From: Mesobacillus zeae
GTDB taxonomy: Bacteria; Bacillota; Bacilli; Bacillales; Cytobacillaceae
Length of the DNA: 64,000 nt
Direction of reading: 5' to 3'
NCBI RefSeq assembly: GCF_003570705.1
Contig: NZ_QWVT01000008.1
Span: 186,001 to 250,000, forward strand
Both the position numbers and the translations under genes were made by a program. Below the pieces are notes generated by a model, which was given only the letters and a program-made list of their open reading frames with translations, was not told where the DNA came from and did not search any database. Each line of letters starts with the position of its first letter. Positions within the stretch are counted from its first letter, which is position 1. Shown here piece by piece: positions 7,340 to 17,017 of this stretch.

Positions 7340-8974
7340 ATGGAGATTTTAAATCTCACACTGCCTGCTCCAAATCGATTTGCGACAGGCTACTTTGAAG
7401 GAAACACTCTTATTCAGGATTTTTTTCATTATGATTATAAAAAGGAAAACCACTACGCTGAACGTTTGAAAGAATTGGGCACCAGGCAGTTTTTCAGGAA
7501 TGAACTGGCTGACCATATAGATGAGTTTATGTCCCGCTACCCTAGTTCAGACCAGGTCAGGGACAATCTTCGCAAGCTTAGGCAGAAGAACAGCGTGGCG
7601 GTTATTGGTGGGCAGCAGGCTGGACTTTTCACAGGTCCTCTATATTCGCTTCATAAAGTAATTTCCATCATTAAGCTTGCCGAACAAAAGGAAGCCGAGC
7701 TTGGAGTCCCTGTGGTTCCGGTATTCTGGATTGCTGGGGAAGACCATGATTTCCAGGAAATCAACCATGTATACGTGATGAATACAAACAAACCTGAAAA
7801 GCGGGTTTTCCCTCAAAAACAGCTTGAGAAAAAGATGGCATCAGAGTTGTATCTTGATCAGGAAGTATGCCGCAACTGGGTTGAAGGAATTATTGAAACA
7901 TACGGAGAAACAGAACATACAAAGGACTTATTAAGTTTCACGGAGCAGCAGTTGTTAAAGTCGGAAACCATTGTGGACTTTTTCGCCTCGGTTATTATGG
8001 AGATATTTAAGGACCACGGGCTCCTTATTATTGACTCTGGAAACAGCGGCCTGCGCAAGCTGGAAAAAGAGTACTTTTCCAGGCAGATTAAAAATCATGA
8101 GGCTATTACAGCATCTGTCCTGCATCAACAGAAGGAAAAGGAAGCGGCAGGTTTTCAAAAAGCGATGGATATTTCTCCTAACGCGATTAATCTCTTCTAT
8201 TATGATCGAATAAACAATGAACGTATACTTCTGCAGTCCGATCCTGAAGGAAAACTCTTAACAGGTAAAAACGGAGAAGTTAGTTTTACGGAAGGAGCGC
8301 TTCTGGAAATTGCCTCGGAGCACCCGGAGAAGCTTAGCAACAATGTGGTGACAAGGCCGTTGATGCAGGAATGGCTGTTTCCAGTGCTAGCCTTTATCGG
8401 AGGACCGGGAGAAATTGCTTATTGGTCCGAACTGAAACTGGTGTTTGAACATTTTGGTATGAAAATGCCTCCGCTGGTCCCAAGACTGAATATTACGCTG
8501 CTGGACCGTTCGATTGAAAGAGACATCGAGGAACTTGGCCTTGATTTGAGTGAAGTGTTGACTGCGGGAACGGAAAAGTTCGAACTGCGATATATCGACT
8601 CCATTAAAGACCGCGAGCTTGAAGTCTTATTCGAAAAGACAAAAGAACAGCTTGAAGAGAATTACAGGATGATTAGAACTAGAATGTCTTCATCCTATCC
8701 TGCACTGCTTTCGCTGCTTGAGAAAAACGAAGATGTTTTGCTGGGCCAGATTGACTTCATGGAGAAAAAAACAGAGGAGTCCGCCTGCCGGAAAAATGAT
8801 GCTGTCTTAAGGAAATTCTCCAAAATCAACCATGCACTAAGGCCGTTAGGGATACCGCAGGAAAGGGTATGGAATCCGTTTTGGTATTTTAACCGTTATG
8901 GCATGGATTTCGTATCTGAACTAATTGCGCAAAACCTAACATTTGACGGAACGCATAAAGTGGTGAAAATGTAG
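7340..8974 (+). CDS. bshC: Bacillithiol biosynthesis cysteine-adding enzyme BshC
   Basis: A 544-residue protein of the BshC (YllA) family, which adds cysteine to glucosaminyl malate in the last step of bacillithiol synthesis. Visible signatures are AVIGGQQAGLFTGPLYSLHK near residue 90, VPVFWIAGEDHDFQEINH near 130 with the HDFxE segment lining the active site, and the conserved C-terminal REVWNPFWYFNRYG-like end (ERVWNPFWYFNRYG). A charged coiled-coil region lies around residues 430-510. The ATG at 7340 overlaps an out-of-frame ATG at 7335; a purine-rich site (GGAAAGGAAG) lies 9 bases before it. It has a terminator directly after the stop and lies just before mraZ, as in B. subtilis. Confidence 0.95.
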   Translation: MEILNLTLPAPNRFATGYFEGNTLIQDFFHYDYKKENHYAERLKELGTRQFFRNELADHIDEFMSRYPSSDQVRDNLRKLRQKNSVAVIGGQQAGLFTGPLYSLHKVISIIKLAEQKEAELGVPVVPVFWIAGEDHDFQEINHVYVMNTNKPEKRVFPQKQLEKKMASELYLDQEVCRNWVEGIIETYGETEHTKDLLSFTEQQLLKSETIVDFFASVIMEIFKDHGLLIIDSGNSGLRKLEKEYFSRQIKNHEAITASVLHQQKEKEAAGFQKAMDISPNAINLFYYDRINNERILLQSDPEGKLLTGKNGEVSFTEGALLEIASEHPEKLSNNVVTRPLMQEWLFPVLAFIGGPGEIAYWSELKLVFEHFGMKMPPLVPRLNITLLDRSIERDIEELGLDLSEVLTAGTEKFELRYIDSIKDRELEVLFEKTKEQLEENYRMIRTRMSSSYPALLSLLEKNEDVLLGQIDFMEKKTEESACRKNDAVLRKFSKINHALRPLGIPQERVWNPFWYFNRYGMDFVSELIAQNLTFDGTHKVVKM

Positions 8975-9003
8975 ACTCCATCCTGGGATGGGTCTTTTTT
9001 TTT
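8973..9003 (+). terminator. Intrinsic terminator after bshC
   Basis: Stem AGACTCCATCC / GGATGGGTCT (one G-T pair) with a two-base spacer in the loop and a nine-T run; the stem starts at the last base of the bshC stop codon. Confidence 0.88.
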
Positions 9004-9082
9004 GTTGCGAGAAAGCGATGAAGCCGGCGGCAAATAGCGACAGGACAGAATGTGAATAGGATGCAAGGGAAATATTTAAAAA

Positions 9083-9132
9083 GATGTGGTAGAAAGTGGG
9101 GGGATGTGGTACATTGGAGTTAGAAAGTGGGG
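9083..9132 (+). promoter_or_regulatory. Probable MraZ operator: phased GTGG repeats
   Basis: Four GTGG cores start at 9086, 9096, 9106 and 9127. The first three are spaced exactly 10 bases and the fourth 21, so all lie on about the same helix face. They alternate as GATGTGGTA and AAAGTGGGG, each form occurring twice. MraZ of other bacteria binds tandem direct repeats with a GTGG-type core upstream of its own gene. The array ends 9 bases before the mraZ start and would cover the start region of the transcript, fitting autorepression. Confidence 0.75.
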
Positions 9133-9140
9133 CCGGTATC

Positions 9141-9572
9141 ATGTTCATGGGTGAATACCATCACAACATTGATAATAAAGGCAGGGTGATTGTTCCTGCA
9201 AAGCTGCGCGAGCATCTTGGGGAATTGTTTATTATTACTCGTGGTCTTGACCAATGTTTGTTTGGGTACCCTCTGGCCGAATGGGAAGTCATTGAGGACA
9301 AACTTAAGGCTTTGCCATTGACGAAAAAGGATGCCCGCGCTTTTACCCGCTTTTTCTTTTCAGGTGCTACCGAGAGTGAAATTGACAAACAGGGGCGAAT
9401 CAACATCCCGGCTCCGCTGCTGCAATACGCAAAGCTTGAGAAAGAGTGTGTGATCTTGGGGGTTTCCAACCGGATCGAAATTTGGAGCAAAGCCATCTGG
9501 GAAGACTATTTCGCGGAATCAGAAGAATCTTTTGCTGAAATTGCGGAAAATATGATTGGATTTGATATATAA
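9141..9572 (+). CDS. mraZ: Transcriptional regulator MraZ
   Basis: A 143-residue protein made of two SpoVT/AbrB-like swapped-hairpin domains. The N-terminus [20 protein letters not shown] and the second-half repeat [15 protein letters not shown] are the two DNA-contact loops typical of MraZ, which forms rings that bind repeats in its own promoter and regulates the dcw cluster. The ATG at 9141 gives the conserved MFMGEY start; an in-frame upstream start at 9096 would run through the operator repeats and is rejected. It heads the mraZ-rsmH-ftsL-pbpB unit, 56 bases before rsmH. Confidence 0.97.
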   Translation: MFMGEYHHNIDNKGRVIVPAKLREHLGELFIITRGLDQCLFGYPLAEWEVIEDKLKALPLTKKDARAFTRFFFSGATESEIDKQGRINIPAPLLQYAKLEKECVILGVSNRIEIWSKAIWEDYFAESEESFAEIAENMIGFDI

Positions 9573-9628
9573 GGGTAACATTATCCTGATATAATATATC
9601 CATGTTTCGATTTGGAAAGGGGAAAGAC

Positions 9629-10564
9629 ATGTTCAAGCACACAACGGTCCTGCTCGAAGAAGCAGTGGACGGACTTAATATTAAGCCGGATGGCATATAT
9701 GTTGATTGTACTCTCGGTGGTGCCGGGCACAGTGAACTCATTCTTTCAAGACTCTCTGATCAGGGCAAGCTTTATGCCTTCGATCAGGATGAGATTGCAA
9801 TTGAGAATGCAAAAGAAAAACTTGCAAGATTTGGGGACAAACTAACGATTATTAAAAGCAACTTTCTTTACCTTCAGGAAGAATTGGAAAGCCGTGGAAT
9901 TCATGAAGTAGATGGAATTCTTTATGACCTTGGCGTGTCTTCACCGCAGCTGGACAATCCTGAACGGGGTTTCAGTTACCATCATGATGCACCGCTTGAT
10001 ATGAGGATGGACCAGGATGGCGATACTACCGCTTATGATGTCATTAATTCCTGGCCATATGAAAAGCTTGTGAAAATTTTCTTCCAATATGGAGAGGAAA
10101 AGTTTTCAAAGCAAATCGCCAGGAAAATTGAGGCGTTGCGCGAAGTCAAACCGATTGAAACAACAGGGGAATTGGTGGAGTTGATCAAGGATACGATTCC
10201 TGCACCTGCCCGCAGAAAAGGTGGACATCCTGCCAAAAGGATTTTTCAGGCTATCCGGATTGCTGTCAATGATGAACTAGGAGTATTTGAAAAGTCATTG
10301 GAACAGGCAATGGAAATGCTTGGTACAAATGGCCGGATCAGTGTCATAACCTTCCACTCTCTTGAGGACAGAATCTGCAAAGTAACGTTCAAGAAAGCGA
10401 GTGAACTGCCACCTCTACCGCCAGGCCTTCCAGTCATACCTGATGAATTCAAGCCTAAGATTCGTCTTGTGACAAGAAAGCCGATTCTGCCTACCGATGA
10501 AGAAATCGAGTTTAACAATCGGGCAAGGTCAGCTAAATTGAGAATTTGTGAAAAAATAACATAA
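9629..10564 (+). CDS. rsmH: 16S rRNA (cytosine1402-N4)-methyltransferase
   Basis: A 311-residue SAM-dependent methyltransferase (MraW/RsmH) that methylates C1402 of 16S rRNA in the decoding centre. The SAM-binding loop [11 protein letters not shown] lies near residue 30, the motif [14 protein letters not shown] near 100, and [14 protein letters not shown] near 240; an alpha-helical insertion separates the halves. The start at 9629 follows AAAGGGG with good spacing; an in-frame ATG at 9602 is rejected because the family begins [13 protein letters not shown]. It sits in its standard place between mraZ and ftsL. Confidence 0.97.
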   Translation: MFKHTTVLLEEAVDGLNIKPDGIYVDCTLGGAGHSELILSRLSDQGKLYAFDQDEIAIENAKEKLARFGDKLTIIKSNFLYLQEELESRGIHEVDGILYDLGVSSPQLDNPERGFSYHHDAPLDMRMDQDGDTTAYDVINSWPYEKLVKIFFQYGEEKFSKQIARKIEALREVKPIETTGELVELIKDTIPAPARRKGGHPAKRIFQAIRIAVNDELGVFEKSLEQAMEMLGTNGRISVITFHSLEDRICKVTFKKASELPPLPPGLPVIPDEFKPKIRLVTRKPILPTDEEIEFNNRARSAKLRICEKIT

Positions 10565-10593
10565 AAAATTAATGTATTTCAGGAGGGAAAAGG

Positions 10594-10947
10594 ATGAGCA
10601 ATCTTGCTAGAAAGCTTCAACATGAGCAGCAGCAAACGGTTCAATCACCGAAAGCCGATGTCGCAAGAGGAACAGCCTGGCTGACGCCTGGGGAAAAAAT
10701 CCTGGCACTCGTTTTCGGTATCATGGTTTGTTTCGGTGCCGCATTCATCGTCTCCAAGCAGGCGGCTATCTATGAAGTCAATAAAGATATCCAGCTGGCT
10801 GAAAGTACAATTGATGAGCAGAAAAAAGTGAACATTGATTTGGGTAACCAAGTAGACGAACTAAGCAGATACGAAAGAATTTGGGAAAAGGCAAAGGAAC
10901 TTGGCCTCACTTTGAACGAAAATAACGTCAAGGTTGTGCAGGACTAA
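10594..10947 (+). CDS. ftsL: Cell division protein FtsL
   Basis: A 117-residue bitopic membrane protein: a charged cytoplasmic N-terminus of about 34 residues, one transmembrane helix (about 35-55) and an extracellular heptad-repeat coiled coil (about 60-95). FtsL pairs with DivIC and DivIB in the divisome and activates septal peptidoglycan synthesis. Sequence conservation in the family is low, so the call rests on topology, length and its place between rsmH and pbpB. AGGAGGG precedes the ATG. The stop overlaps the pbpB start by one base (TAATG). Confidence 0.93.
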   Translation: MSNLARKLQHEQQQTVQSPKADVARGTAWLTPGEKILALVFGIMVCFGAAFIVSKQAAIYEVNKDIQLAESTIDEQKKVNIDLGNQVDELSRYERIWEKAKELGLTLNENNVKVVQD

Positions 10948-13193
10948 TGCAAAAAAAACAACCAAATATGAATGCAGGAGCAGCGATATTATTTGTAATA
11001 TTTAGCCTGCTCTTTTTTATCTTGATTTTTAGGTTTGTTTCCCTCCAAGTAACAGGAGAGACGCATGGCCAGTCTCTCGTTGCAAAGGCGAAACAAAAGT
11101 ATGCCAAGGAAAATGTAATCGAGGCGTCCCGCGGATCAATCTTTGACCGAAACGGGGAAGTGGTGGCAGAAGATACGACAGCTTATACACTTGTTGCAAT
11201 CCTTGATAAATCTGTTACTGAAAACCCAAAAAAACCAAAGCATGTCATAGACCCGGAAAAAACAGCGAGGGAATTGGCAAAGCATATTGATATGGAAGAA
11301 AGTGAAATATATAAACGCCTGTCGAAAAAAGGATCTTTCCAGGTAGAGTTTGGAAAGGCGGGCAGGGATATTTCCCATCAGACTAAAAGGGAAATAGATG
11401 AATTGCATCTTCCGGGCATCACTTTTCAAAGGGAAAAAAAGCGCTTCTATCCAAATGGAGTCTTTTCCTCCCATCTCATTGGATATGTAGAAAATGAGAA
11501 AGGAAAAGACGGAAAGATAAAATCGTCCGGAAAGCTTGGAATTGAAGCAAGCTTGAATGAGAAGCTGAATGGTCAGGATGGGTCTGTTAAATTTGACACC
11601 GATCTTTTTGGTTATTTGCTTCCCAATGCGAAAAAAGAGATTAAGCCCGCCAAAGACGGAGACAATGTCTATTTAACTATTGATAAAAAAATCCAGACAT
11701 TTCTCGAAGATGCGATGAAAAAAGTGGATAAAGAATACAGCCCCAAAAAAATCATCGCTGTTGTGGCCGATCCGAAAACAGGCGATATACTAGCTATGTC
11801 CCAGCGGCCTACCTTTCATCCAAAGACAAGGGAAGGGCTTGAAAAAAGCTGGCATAATGAGATAACCGAAACATCGATAGAGCCTGGTTCCACCATGAAA
11901 ATTTTCACTCTGGCAGCAGCAGTTGAAGAAAAGAAGTTCAACCCTAATGAACTTTACCAGTCTGGGTCCTACAAAGTTACCCCAAAATCCCAGGCAATCC
12001 GGGACCATAATTATACTGGATGGGGGACAATCTCTTATCTTGAAGGAATCCAGCGGTCCTCTAATGTTGCAGTTGCTAAACTGGTCAGTGAAAAGATAGG
12101 TTTTGATAAATACAGAGAATACTTGGATCGTTTTGGTTTTGACAAGAAGACCGGCATTGATTTGCCTAATGAAACAAAAGGAAAGATTTTATATCAATGG
12201 CCGGTTGAAAAAATTACAACATCGTATGGACAGGGAACGACGGTCACTCCTATACAGCTAGTCCAAGCTGCAACAGCTGTAGCAAACGATGGGAAAATGA
12301 TGAAACCAAGGGTTATTGACAAAATCACCGAGTCGAATACTGATAAAGTGGTTGGCGGAACGGACCCTAAGGTCGCTGGAAATCCAATATCTGCAGAAAC
12401 AGCGAAGGAAGTACGGGATATTCTTGAAACCGTGGTGACTGCCGAGAAAGGAACAGGGAGAATCTATAATATTGAGGGCTATAATGTAGCAGGGAAAACG
12501 GGAACATCGCAAATTCCCGGTCCTGATGGGAGATATATGACTGGGCGGGAAAATTATATCTTTTCCTTTTTAGGCATGGCTCCAAAGGATGACCCCAAGC
12601 TTGTGATGTATGTAGCCGTACAGCAGCCTGAACTTGACGAAATGACTAATGGTGCTGTGCCGGTTTCCGAGATTTTTAATACAGTCATGAAGAGCAGCCT
12701 GCAGTATTTGAACATCAAGCCTGCCACTTCGGAAAAAGCAACATCCGATAAGATCCCAGCATTCGAAGGGGAATCTGCAGATTCAGCTGCTAAAGCATTG
12801 AAAGCGCAAGGACTTATCCCTGTCATCCTTGGAGAAGGGAAAAATGTCACCGGACAAATGCCTGAACCAGGTTCAGTTCTGCTCGAAGGGGAAAAAGTCT
12901 TAATCAAAACGGACGGAAAAATGACGGTTCCTGATATGACAGGCTGGTCACTCAGGGATGCGATGAAGTTTTCGCAAATTAGCGGGATGAACCTGAATAA
13001 GTCAGGTACAGGTTATGTTTCAAAGCAAAGTATCCAGCCTGGAGCCCCGGTGAAAAAAGGTAATTTTATTATTGTTGATTTAAATACCCCTGAAGAACAG
13101 TACGAGGAAGCAAAGAAAAAAGAAAGCAAAGAAGCCGAAGGGGCTAACCAGTCTCCTGGGGGGGAAGTGAGAGAAGAGGATGTCAGTGACTGA
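10947..13193 (+). CDS. pbpB: Penicillin-binding protein 2B (septal transpeptidase)
   Basis: A 748-residue class B PBP that crosslinks septal peptidoglycan. After one membrane anchor (about residues 10-30) come the N-terminal pedestal domain, a transpeptidase domain with the active-site tetrad STMK (Ser315, Lys318), SSN at 371-373 and KTGT at 517-520, and two C-terminal PASTA domains (about 590-720). The tail is Glu/Lys-rich. The start overlaps the ftsL stop, so translation is probably coupled and no separate strong site is needed. A terminator hairpin runs through its stop codon and separates it from the sporulation paralogue spoVD downstream. Confidence 0.97.
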   Translation: MQKKQPNMNAGAAILFVIFSLLFFILIFRFVSLQVTGETHGQSLVAKAKQKYAKENVIEASRGSIFDRNGEVVAEDTTAYTLVAILDKSVTENPKKPKHVIDPEKTARELAKHIDMEESEIYKRLSKKGSFQVEFGKAGRDISHQTKREIDELHLPGITFQREKKRFYPNGVFSSHLIGYVENEKGKDGKIKSSGKLGIEASLNEKLNGQDGSVKFDTDLFGYLLPNAKKEIKPAKDGDNVYLTIDKKIQTFLEDAMKKVDKEYSPKKIIAVVADPKTGDILAMSQRPTFHPKTREGLEKSWHNEITETSIEPGSTMKIFTLAAAVEEKKFNPNELYQSGSYKVTPKSQAIRDHNYTGWGTISYLEGIQRSSNVAVAKLVSEKIGFDKYREYLDRFGFDKKTGIDLPNETKGKILYQWPVEKITTSYGQGTTVTPIQLVQAATAVANDGKMMKPRVIDKITESNTDKVVGGTDPKVAGNPISAETAKEVRDILETVVTAEKGTGRIYNIEGYNVAGKTGTSQIPGPDGRYMTGRENYIFSFLGMAPKDDPKLVMYVAVQQPELDEMTNGAVPVSEIFNTVMKSSLQYLNIKPATSEKATSDKIPAFEGESADSAAKALKAQGLIPVILGEGKNVTGQMPEPGSVLLEGEKVLIKTDGKMTVPDMTGWSLRDAMKFSQISGMNLNKSGTGYVSKQSIQPGAPVKKGNFIIVDLNTPEEQYEEAKKKESKEAEGANQSPGGEVREEDVSD

Positions 13194-13211
13194 CATCCTC
13201 TTCTCTTTTTT
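13171..13211 (+). terminator. Terminator overlapping the pbpB stop codon
   Basis: Perfect 16-base stem (GAGAAGAGGATGTCAG and complement) with a three-base loop and a T-rich tail. The pbpB TGA (13191-13193) lies in the descending arm. It isolates vegetative ftsL-pbpB transcription from spoVD. Confidence 0.93.
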
Positions 13212-13239
13212 CATTAATAGAAAAGCGTTAGAGCTAGGG

Positions 13240-13266
13240 ATAAATGATTGGGTACAAGCATATATT
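13240..13266 (+). promoter_or_regulatory. spoVD: Candidate sigma-E promoter of spoVD
   Basis: ATA at 13240-13242, 16 bases, then CATATATT at 13259-13266, which matches the sigma-E -10 consensus CATACANT at seven of eight positions. It lies between the pbpB terminator and the spoVD start, and spoVD is a known mother-cell sigma-E gene in B. subtilis. Confidence 0.6.
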
Positions 13267-13339
13267 TGAACGAGCCAGCGGCCTAAAAACAATATTCAGG
13301 CATAAACTGGCTGTCTGTAAAAGGAGGCTATTTCAAATT

Positions 13340-15259
13340 ATGCGTGTTTCCAATGTAACAGTTAGAAAAAGGCTAGCCATTGTTTTGCTCGCGGGAATCC
13401 TTATCTTCTTCATCATTGATATCAGGCTTGGCTATGTTCAGTTCGCCCTGGGAAATTTGCTGACAGACAGGGCGAAAGATTCCTGGAGTAGGAATATTCC
13501 CTTTGAAGCGAAGCGTGGTGAAATAACTGACCGCAATGGAGTCGCTTTGGCGACTAATATCAGTGCGCCGACTGTCTATGCGGTGCCTCGCCAGATAGGG
13601 GACACAAATGAAACAGCGGAGAAGCTGGCTGCTTTGCTTAATATTCCAAAAGAGAAAGTGTATAAGTATATCACCCAAAATCAATCAATCGTCAGAATCA
13701 ATGAAGGAAGAAAGATTTCCCATGAAAAAGCAAAAGAAATCCGGGCTATGGGACTGAAAGGGGTTTATATTGCAGAAGATTCAAAGCGGCACTATCCTTT
13801 CGGAAGCTATCTTTCTCACGTGCTGGGATTTGCGGGCATTGACAATCAGGGATTGATGGGACTTGAAAGCTATTATGACAAGGAGCTTAGCGGCAAGAAA
13901 GGGTCTGTCAAATTTTTCGCCAATGCCAAAGGGCAAAGAATGGAAGAAATGGCTGATGATTATCAAGCTCCGGTAAATGGCCTAAATCTTAAGCTGACAA
14001 TTGATAGCAAGGTTCAAACAATTATCGAACGGGAGCTTGATAACACACAGGCTAAATATAATCCTGACGGAATCATCGCGATTGCAATGAATCCTAATAA
14101 TGGAGAAATTATGGCAATGGCAAGCAGGCCGCACTTTGACCCAGCCAATTTTCGAAATGTCCCCCAGGAAGTATTCAACCGCAATCTGCCGGTTTGGAGC
14201 TCCTATGAACCTGGGTCAACTTTTAAAATCATTACACTTGCCGCTGCACTTGAAGAAGGAAAAGTAAATCTGGAAGAAGATCACTTTCATGACCCAGGAC
14301 ATGTAGAGGTTGGCGGAGCAAAGCTGCGCTGCTGGAAAAAAGGCGGACACGGCAGCCAAAGCTTTCTCGAGGTTGTGCAAAATTCCTGCAACCCAGGTTT
14401 TGTCGAGCTGGGTAATCGGCTCGGGAAAGATTCTTTATTTAAATATATAAAGGACTTTGGTTTTGGGCAGAAAACCGGAATTGATTTGCAGGGTGAGGGA
14501 AGAGGTATTCTCTTCAACCTAAATCAGGTTGGACCTGTTGAACAGGCGACGACTGCTTTCGGACAGGGTGTTTCTGTTACTCCGATTCAACAGGTGGCTG
14601 CAGTCTCGGCTGCTGTCAATGGTGGAATTCTTTATACTCCCTATATTGCTAAGGAACTGACGGATCCTGGAAATGGTGAAGTTGTGATGAAAAAATCCCC
14701 GGTTGCCAAAAGAAGGGTTATCTCAAAAGAAACATCCGCCAAGGTCAGAGCTGCGCTTGAAAGCGTGGTTGCCCAAGGGACAGGTAAAAATGCTTTTGTT
14801 GAGTCATACCGTGTTGGAGGGAAAACGGGGACGGCCCAGAAGGCAAAGGATGGTAGGTATCTTGAAAACAACCATATCGTTTCCTTCATTGGATTTGCCC
14901 CAGCGGATGACCCTCAGCTCGTGGTTTATATCGCAGTCGATAACCCAAAAGGGACCATTCAATTTGGTGGTACAGTTGCGGCTCCAATTGTCGGTAATAT
15001 CATTGAGGATAGCATGCATGCTTTGAATGTGGAACCGAGAAAGAATCAGATTGAAAAAGAGCGGACATGGCTGGATACACCTATGGTCAAGGTGCCGGAT
15101 CTTGTCGGGCTTACAAGAAAAGAACTACAGCAGCAGCTAGATAACTTCCGATTGGATGTGAGTGGAGAAGGCGGAAAAGTAATCGACCAGGCTCCGTCTC
15201 CTGGAACAAAAGTAAAAGAAGGTTCAATGATTCGTATTTACATGGATGGTGGAAAATAG
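13340..15259 (+). CDS. spoVD: Stage V sporulation protein D (sporulation-specific PBP)
   Basis: A 639-residue class B PBP paralogous to PBP2B, needed for spore cortex peptidoglycan and working with SpoVE in the mother cell. It has one N-terminal membrane helix (about 10-30), the transpeptidase active site STFK (Ser293, Lys296), KTGT at 495-498 and a single C-terminal PASTA domain (about 580-635), against two in PBP2B. The start MRVSNVTVRKRL matches the B. subtilis protein closely; AAGGAGG lies 12 bases upstream. An in-frame ATG at 13244 would extend the protein by 32 residues but lies upstream of the likely sigma-E transcript start. Confidence 0.97.
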   Translation: MRVSNVTVRKRLAIVLLAGILIFFIIDIRLGYVQFALGNLLTDRAKDSWSRNIPFEAKRGEITDRNGVALATNISAPTVYAVPRQIGDTNETAEKLAALLNIPKEKVYKYITQNQSIVRINEGRKISHEKAKEIRAMGLKGVYIAEDSKRHYPFGSYLSHVLGFAGIDNQGLMGLESYYDKELSGKKGSVKFFANAKGQRMEEMADDYQAPVNGLNLKLTIDSKVQTIIERELDNTQAKYNPDGIIAIAMNPNNGEIMAMASRPHFDPANFRNVPQEVFNRNLPVWSSYEPGSTFKIITLAAALEEGKVNLEEDHFHDPGHVEVGGAKLRCWKKGGHGSQSFLEVVQNSCNPGFVELGNRLGKDSLFKYIKDFGFGQKTGIDLQGEGRGILFNLNQVGPVEQATTAFGQGVSVTPIQQVAAVSAAVNGGILYTPYIAKELTDPGNGEVVMKKSPVAKRRVISKETSAKVRAALESVVAQGTGKNAFVESYRVGGKTGTAQKAKDGRYLENNHIVSFIGFAPADDPQLVVYIAVDNPKGTIQFGGTVAAPIVGNIIEDSMHALNVEPRKNQIEKERTWLDTPMVKVPDLVGLTRKELQQQLDNFRLDVSGEGGKVIDQAPSPGTKVKEGSMIRIYMDGGK

Positions 15260-15267
15260 GTTAATAG

Positions 15268-15309
15268 GGAAGGGTAGCGAAATTCTTTAGTTTCGGTACC
15301 CTTCTTTTT
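15268..15309 (+). terminator. Terminator after spoVD
   Basis: Inverted repeat GAAGGGTA...CGAAA with complement TTTCG...TACCCTTC around an eight-base loop, followed by a T run. It separates spoVD from murE. Confidence 0.85.
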
Positions 15310-15402
15310 ATGGACTATTTGAACAGGACGTCCCAATGCCGACATTGCAACAGAATATGCGCGTTCTTAGTGTTATAAGTCAACTTCAAGCCAAGCCGGT
15401 GA

Positions 15403-15446
15403 GCTCCAGTCCATACGCCGCTGAACGGGCGCTTCCGCTTTTCTTT
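15403..15446 (+). repeat. Dispersed intergenic repeat, copy 1
   Basis: The 44 bases starting GCTCCAGTCCATACG and ending GCGCTTCCGCTTTTCTTT match 38730-38774 with three substitutions and one indel. This copy lies in the 284-base spoVD-murE gap, after the spoVD terminator. The rest of the gap (15310-15402 and 15447-15543) shows a possible -10 (TATACT, 15493-15498) but no clear -35 or ORF. Repeats ending in this pyrimidine-rich motif are common between genes in Bacillaceae genomes. Confidence 0.8.
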
Positions 15447-15543
15447 AAAAAGAGAGTGTGATTTTCCCTTCTATGATAGCTTAATTTGCCCTTATACTGT
15501 AAAATAAAAATCGCCATGTTTGTTTTGAGAGGATTTGATTATT

Positions 15544-17016
15544 GTGAAACTACACCAGCTTCTGGGCTGCTTGCATCCTTTTTTTGAGTATAAAGGAGAA
15601 AGCCCGGAAATTACATCGATTGAAAATGACAATAGGAAAGCTAAGGAAGGCAGTCTCTTCATCTGTATAAACGGCTATACAGTCGACGGTCATGATTTTG
15701 CTGAATCAGCTGTTCAAAATGGAGCCTGTGCAGTTCTTGCCGAAAGGCAGCTTGACCTTAATGTTCCTGTCATCGTAGTAAAGGATACTGTAAGGGCGAT
15801 GGCCGTTCTTGCTGATGCCTTCTACGGCCAGCCAAGCCGGCGCCTTCATATGATTGGCATTACTGGAACGAACGGCAAAACGACGACTAGCCATTTAATC
15901 GAAAAAATATTCGCCGATGCCGGCCAGAAAACAGGCTTGATAGGCACTATGTATACTAAAATTGGCGACACAACACTCGAGACGAGAAACACAACACCCG
16001 AAAGTCTGACCCTTCAAAAAACATTCAAGGACATGGTGGACGAAGGAGTCGGAACTGCGGTGATGGAGGTGTCTTCACATGCTCTTGTGAATGGAAGGGT
16101 CCATGGGACCGATTTTAACGTAGCTGTTTTTACAAACCTTACGCAGGACCATCTCGATTATCACAAGACGATGGAAGAATATAAAAAAGCTAAGGGACTT
16201 CTTTTCTCAAGGCTTGGAAATACATTCGACTGCAGCCAGCCTAAATATGCGGTGCTGAATGCAGATGACCCTGCAAGCAAAGAATATCTGGACATGACAG
16301 CAGCACATGTTCTTACATATGGGATTGACAATGAGGCGGATTTCCGTGCCGCCAATATAGAACTGACTGCCGGAGGGACATCTTTTGATTTAGTGTCTCC
16401 ATTCGGTGTGCATAAAATGAACATCCAGATGGCGGGAAGATTCAATGTATATAACGTCCTTGCTGGCATAGCGGCAGCGGTGGTGTCAAATGTCCCGCTT
16501 GCAGGAGCCATCAGGTCAATTGAAAGTTTAAAAGGAGTTCGTGGCAGGTTCGAACTCGTAGATGAAGGACAGGATTTTTCCGTGATAGTTGACTATGCCC
16601 ATACACCTGACAGCCTTGAAAATGTCCTGGAAACCATTGGACAGCTTGCCCAGGAAAAAGTATACGTTGTTGTTGGCTGCGGTGGTGACAGGGACAAGAC
16701 AAAGCGGCCGCTTATGGCTAAAATAGCGTGCAGCCTTGCATCAGACCCTATTTTTACATCCGACAATCCGCGCAGTGAGGATCCAGAGATGATCCTGCAG
16801 GATATGGAAACGGGCGTAAAGGGTCAGAATTACACAAAAATCTGCGACCGCAGAGAAGCGATCTTCCATGCCGTTAAGATGGCGGAAAAAGGTGATGTTA
16901 TCCTTATTGCTGGCAAAGGGCATGAGACTTACCAGCAAGTTGGCGGTCAAACCTTCTCTTTTGATGACAGAGAAGTGGCGATTGAAGCAATCCGCAGCCT
17001 GAAAGGGGGACTGTAA
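15544..17016 (+). CDS. murE: UDP-MurNAc-L-Ala-D-Glu:meso-diaminopimelate ligase
   Basis: A 490-residue Mur ligase adding meso-diaminopimelate to the peptidoglycan precursor in the cytoplasm. The ATP loop [14 protein letters not shown] lies near residue 110, and the specificity motif DNPR ([11 protein letters not shown], near 405) is the DAP-type signature, in contrast to lysine-adding enzymes. The start is GTG 15544 ([10 protein letters not shown]), which matches the family N-terminus and lies 11 bases after GAGAGG; a TTG at 15535 is too close to that site. It is one base from mraY and opens the murE-mraY-murD run. Confidence 0.97.
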   Translation: MKLHQLLGCLHPFFEYKGESPEITSIENDNRKAKEGSLFICINGYTVDGHDFAESAVQNGACAVLAERQLDLNVPVIVVKDTVRAMAVLADAFYGQPSRRLHMIGITGTNGKTTTSHLIEKIFADAGQKTGLIGTMYTKIGDTTLETRNTTPESLTLQKTFKDMVDEGVGTAVMEVSSHALVNGRVHGTDFNVAVFTNLTQDHLDYHKTMEEYKKAKGLLFSRLGNTFDCSQPKYAVLNADDPASKEYLDMTAAHVLTYGIDNEADFRAANIELTAGGTSFDLVSPFGVHKMNIQMAGRFNVYNVLAGIAAAVVSNVPLAGAIRSIESLKGVRGRFELVDEGQDFSVIVDYAHTPDSLENVLETIGQLAQEKVYVVVGCGGDRDKTKRPLMAKIACSLASDPIFTSDNPRSEDPEMILQDMETGVKGQNYTKICDRREAIFHAVKMAEKGDVILIAGKGHETYQQVGGQTFSFDDREVAIEAIRSLKGGL

Positions 17017-17017
17017 A

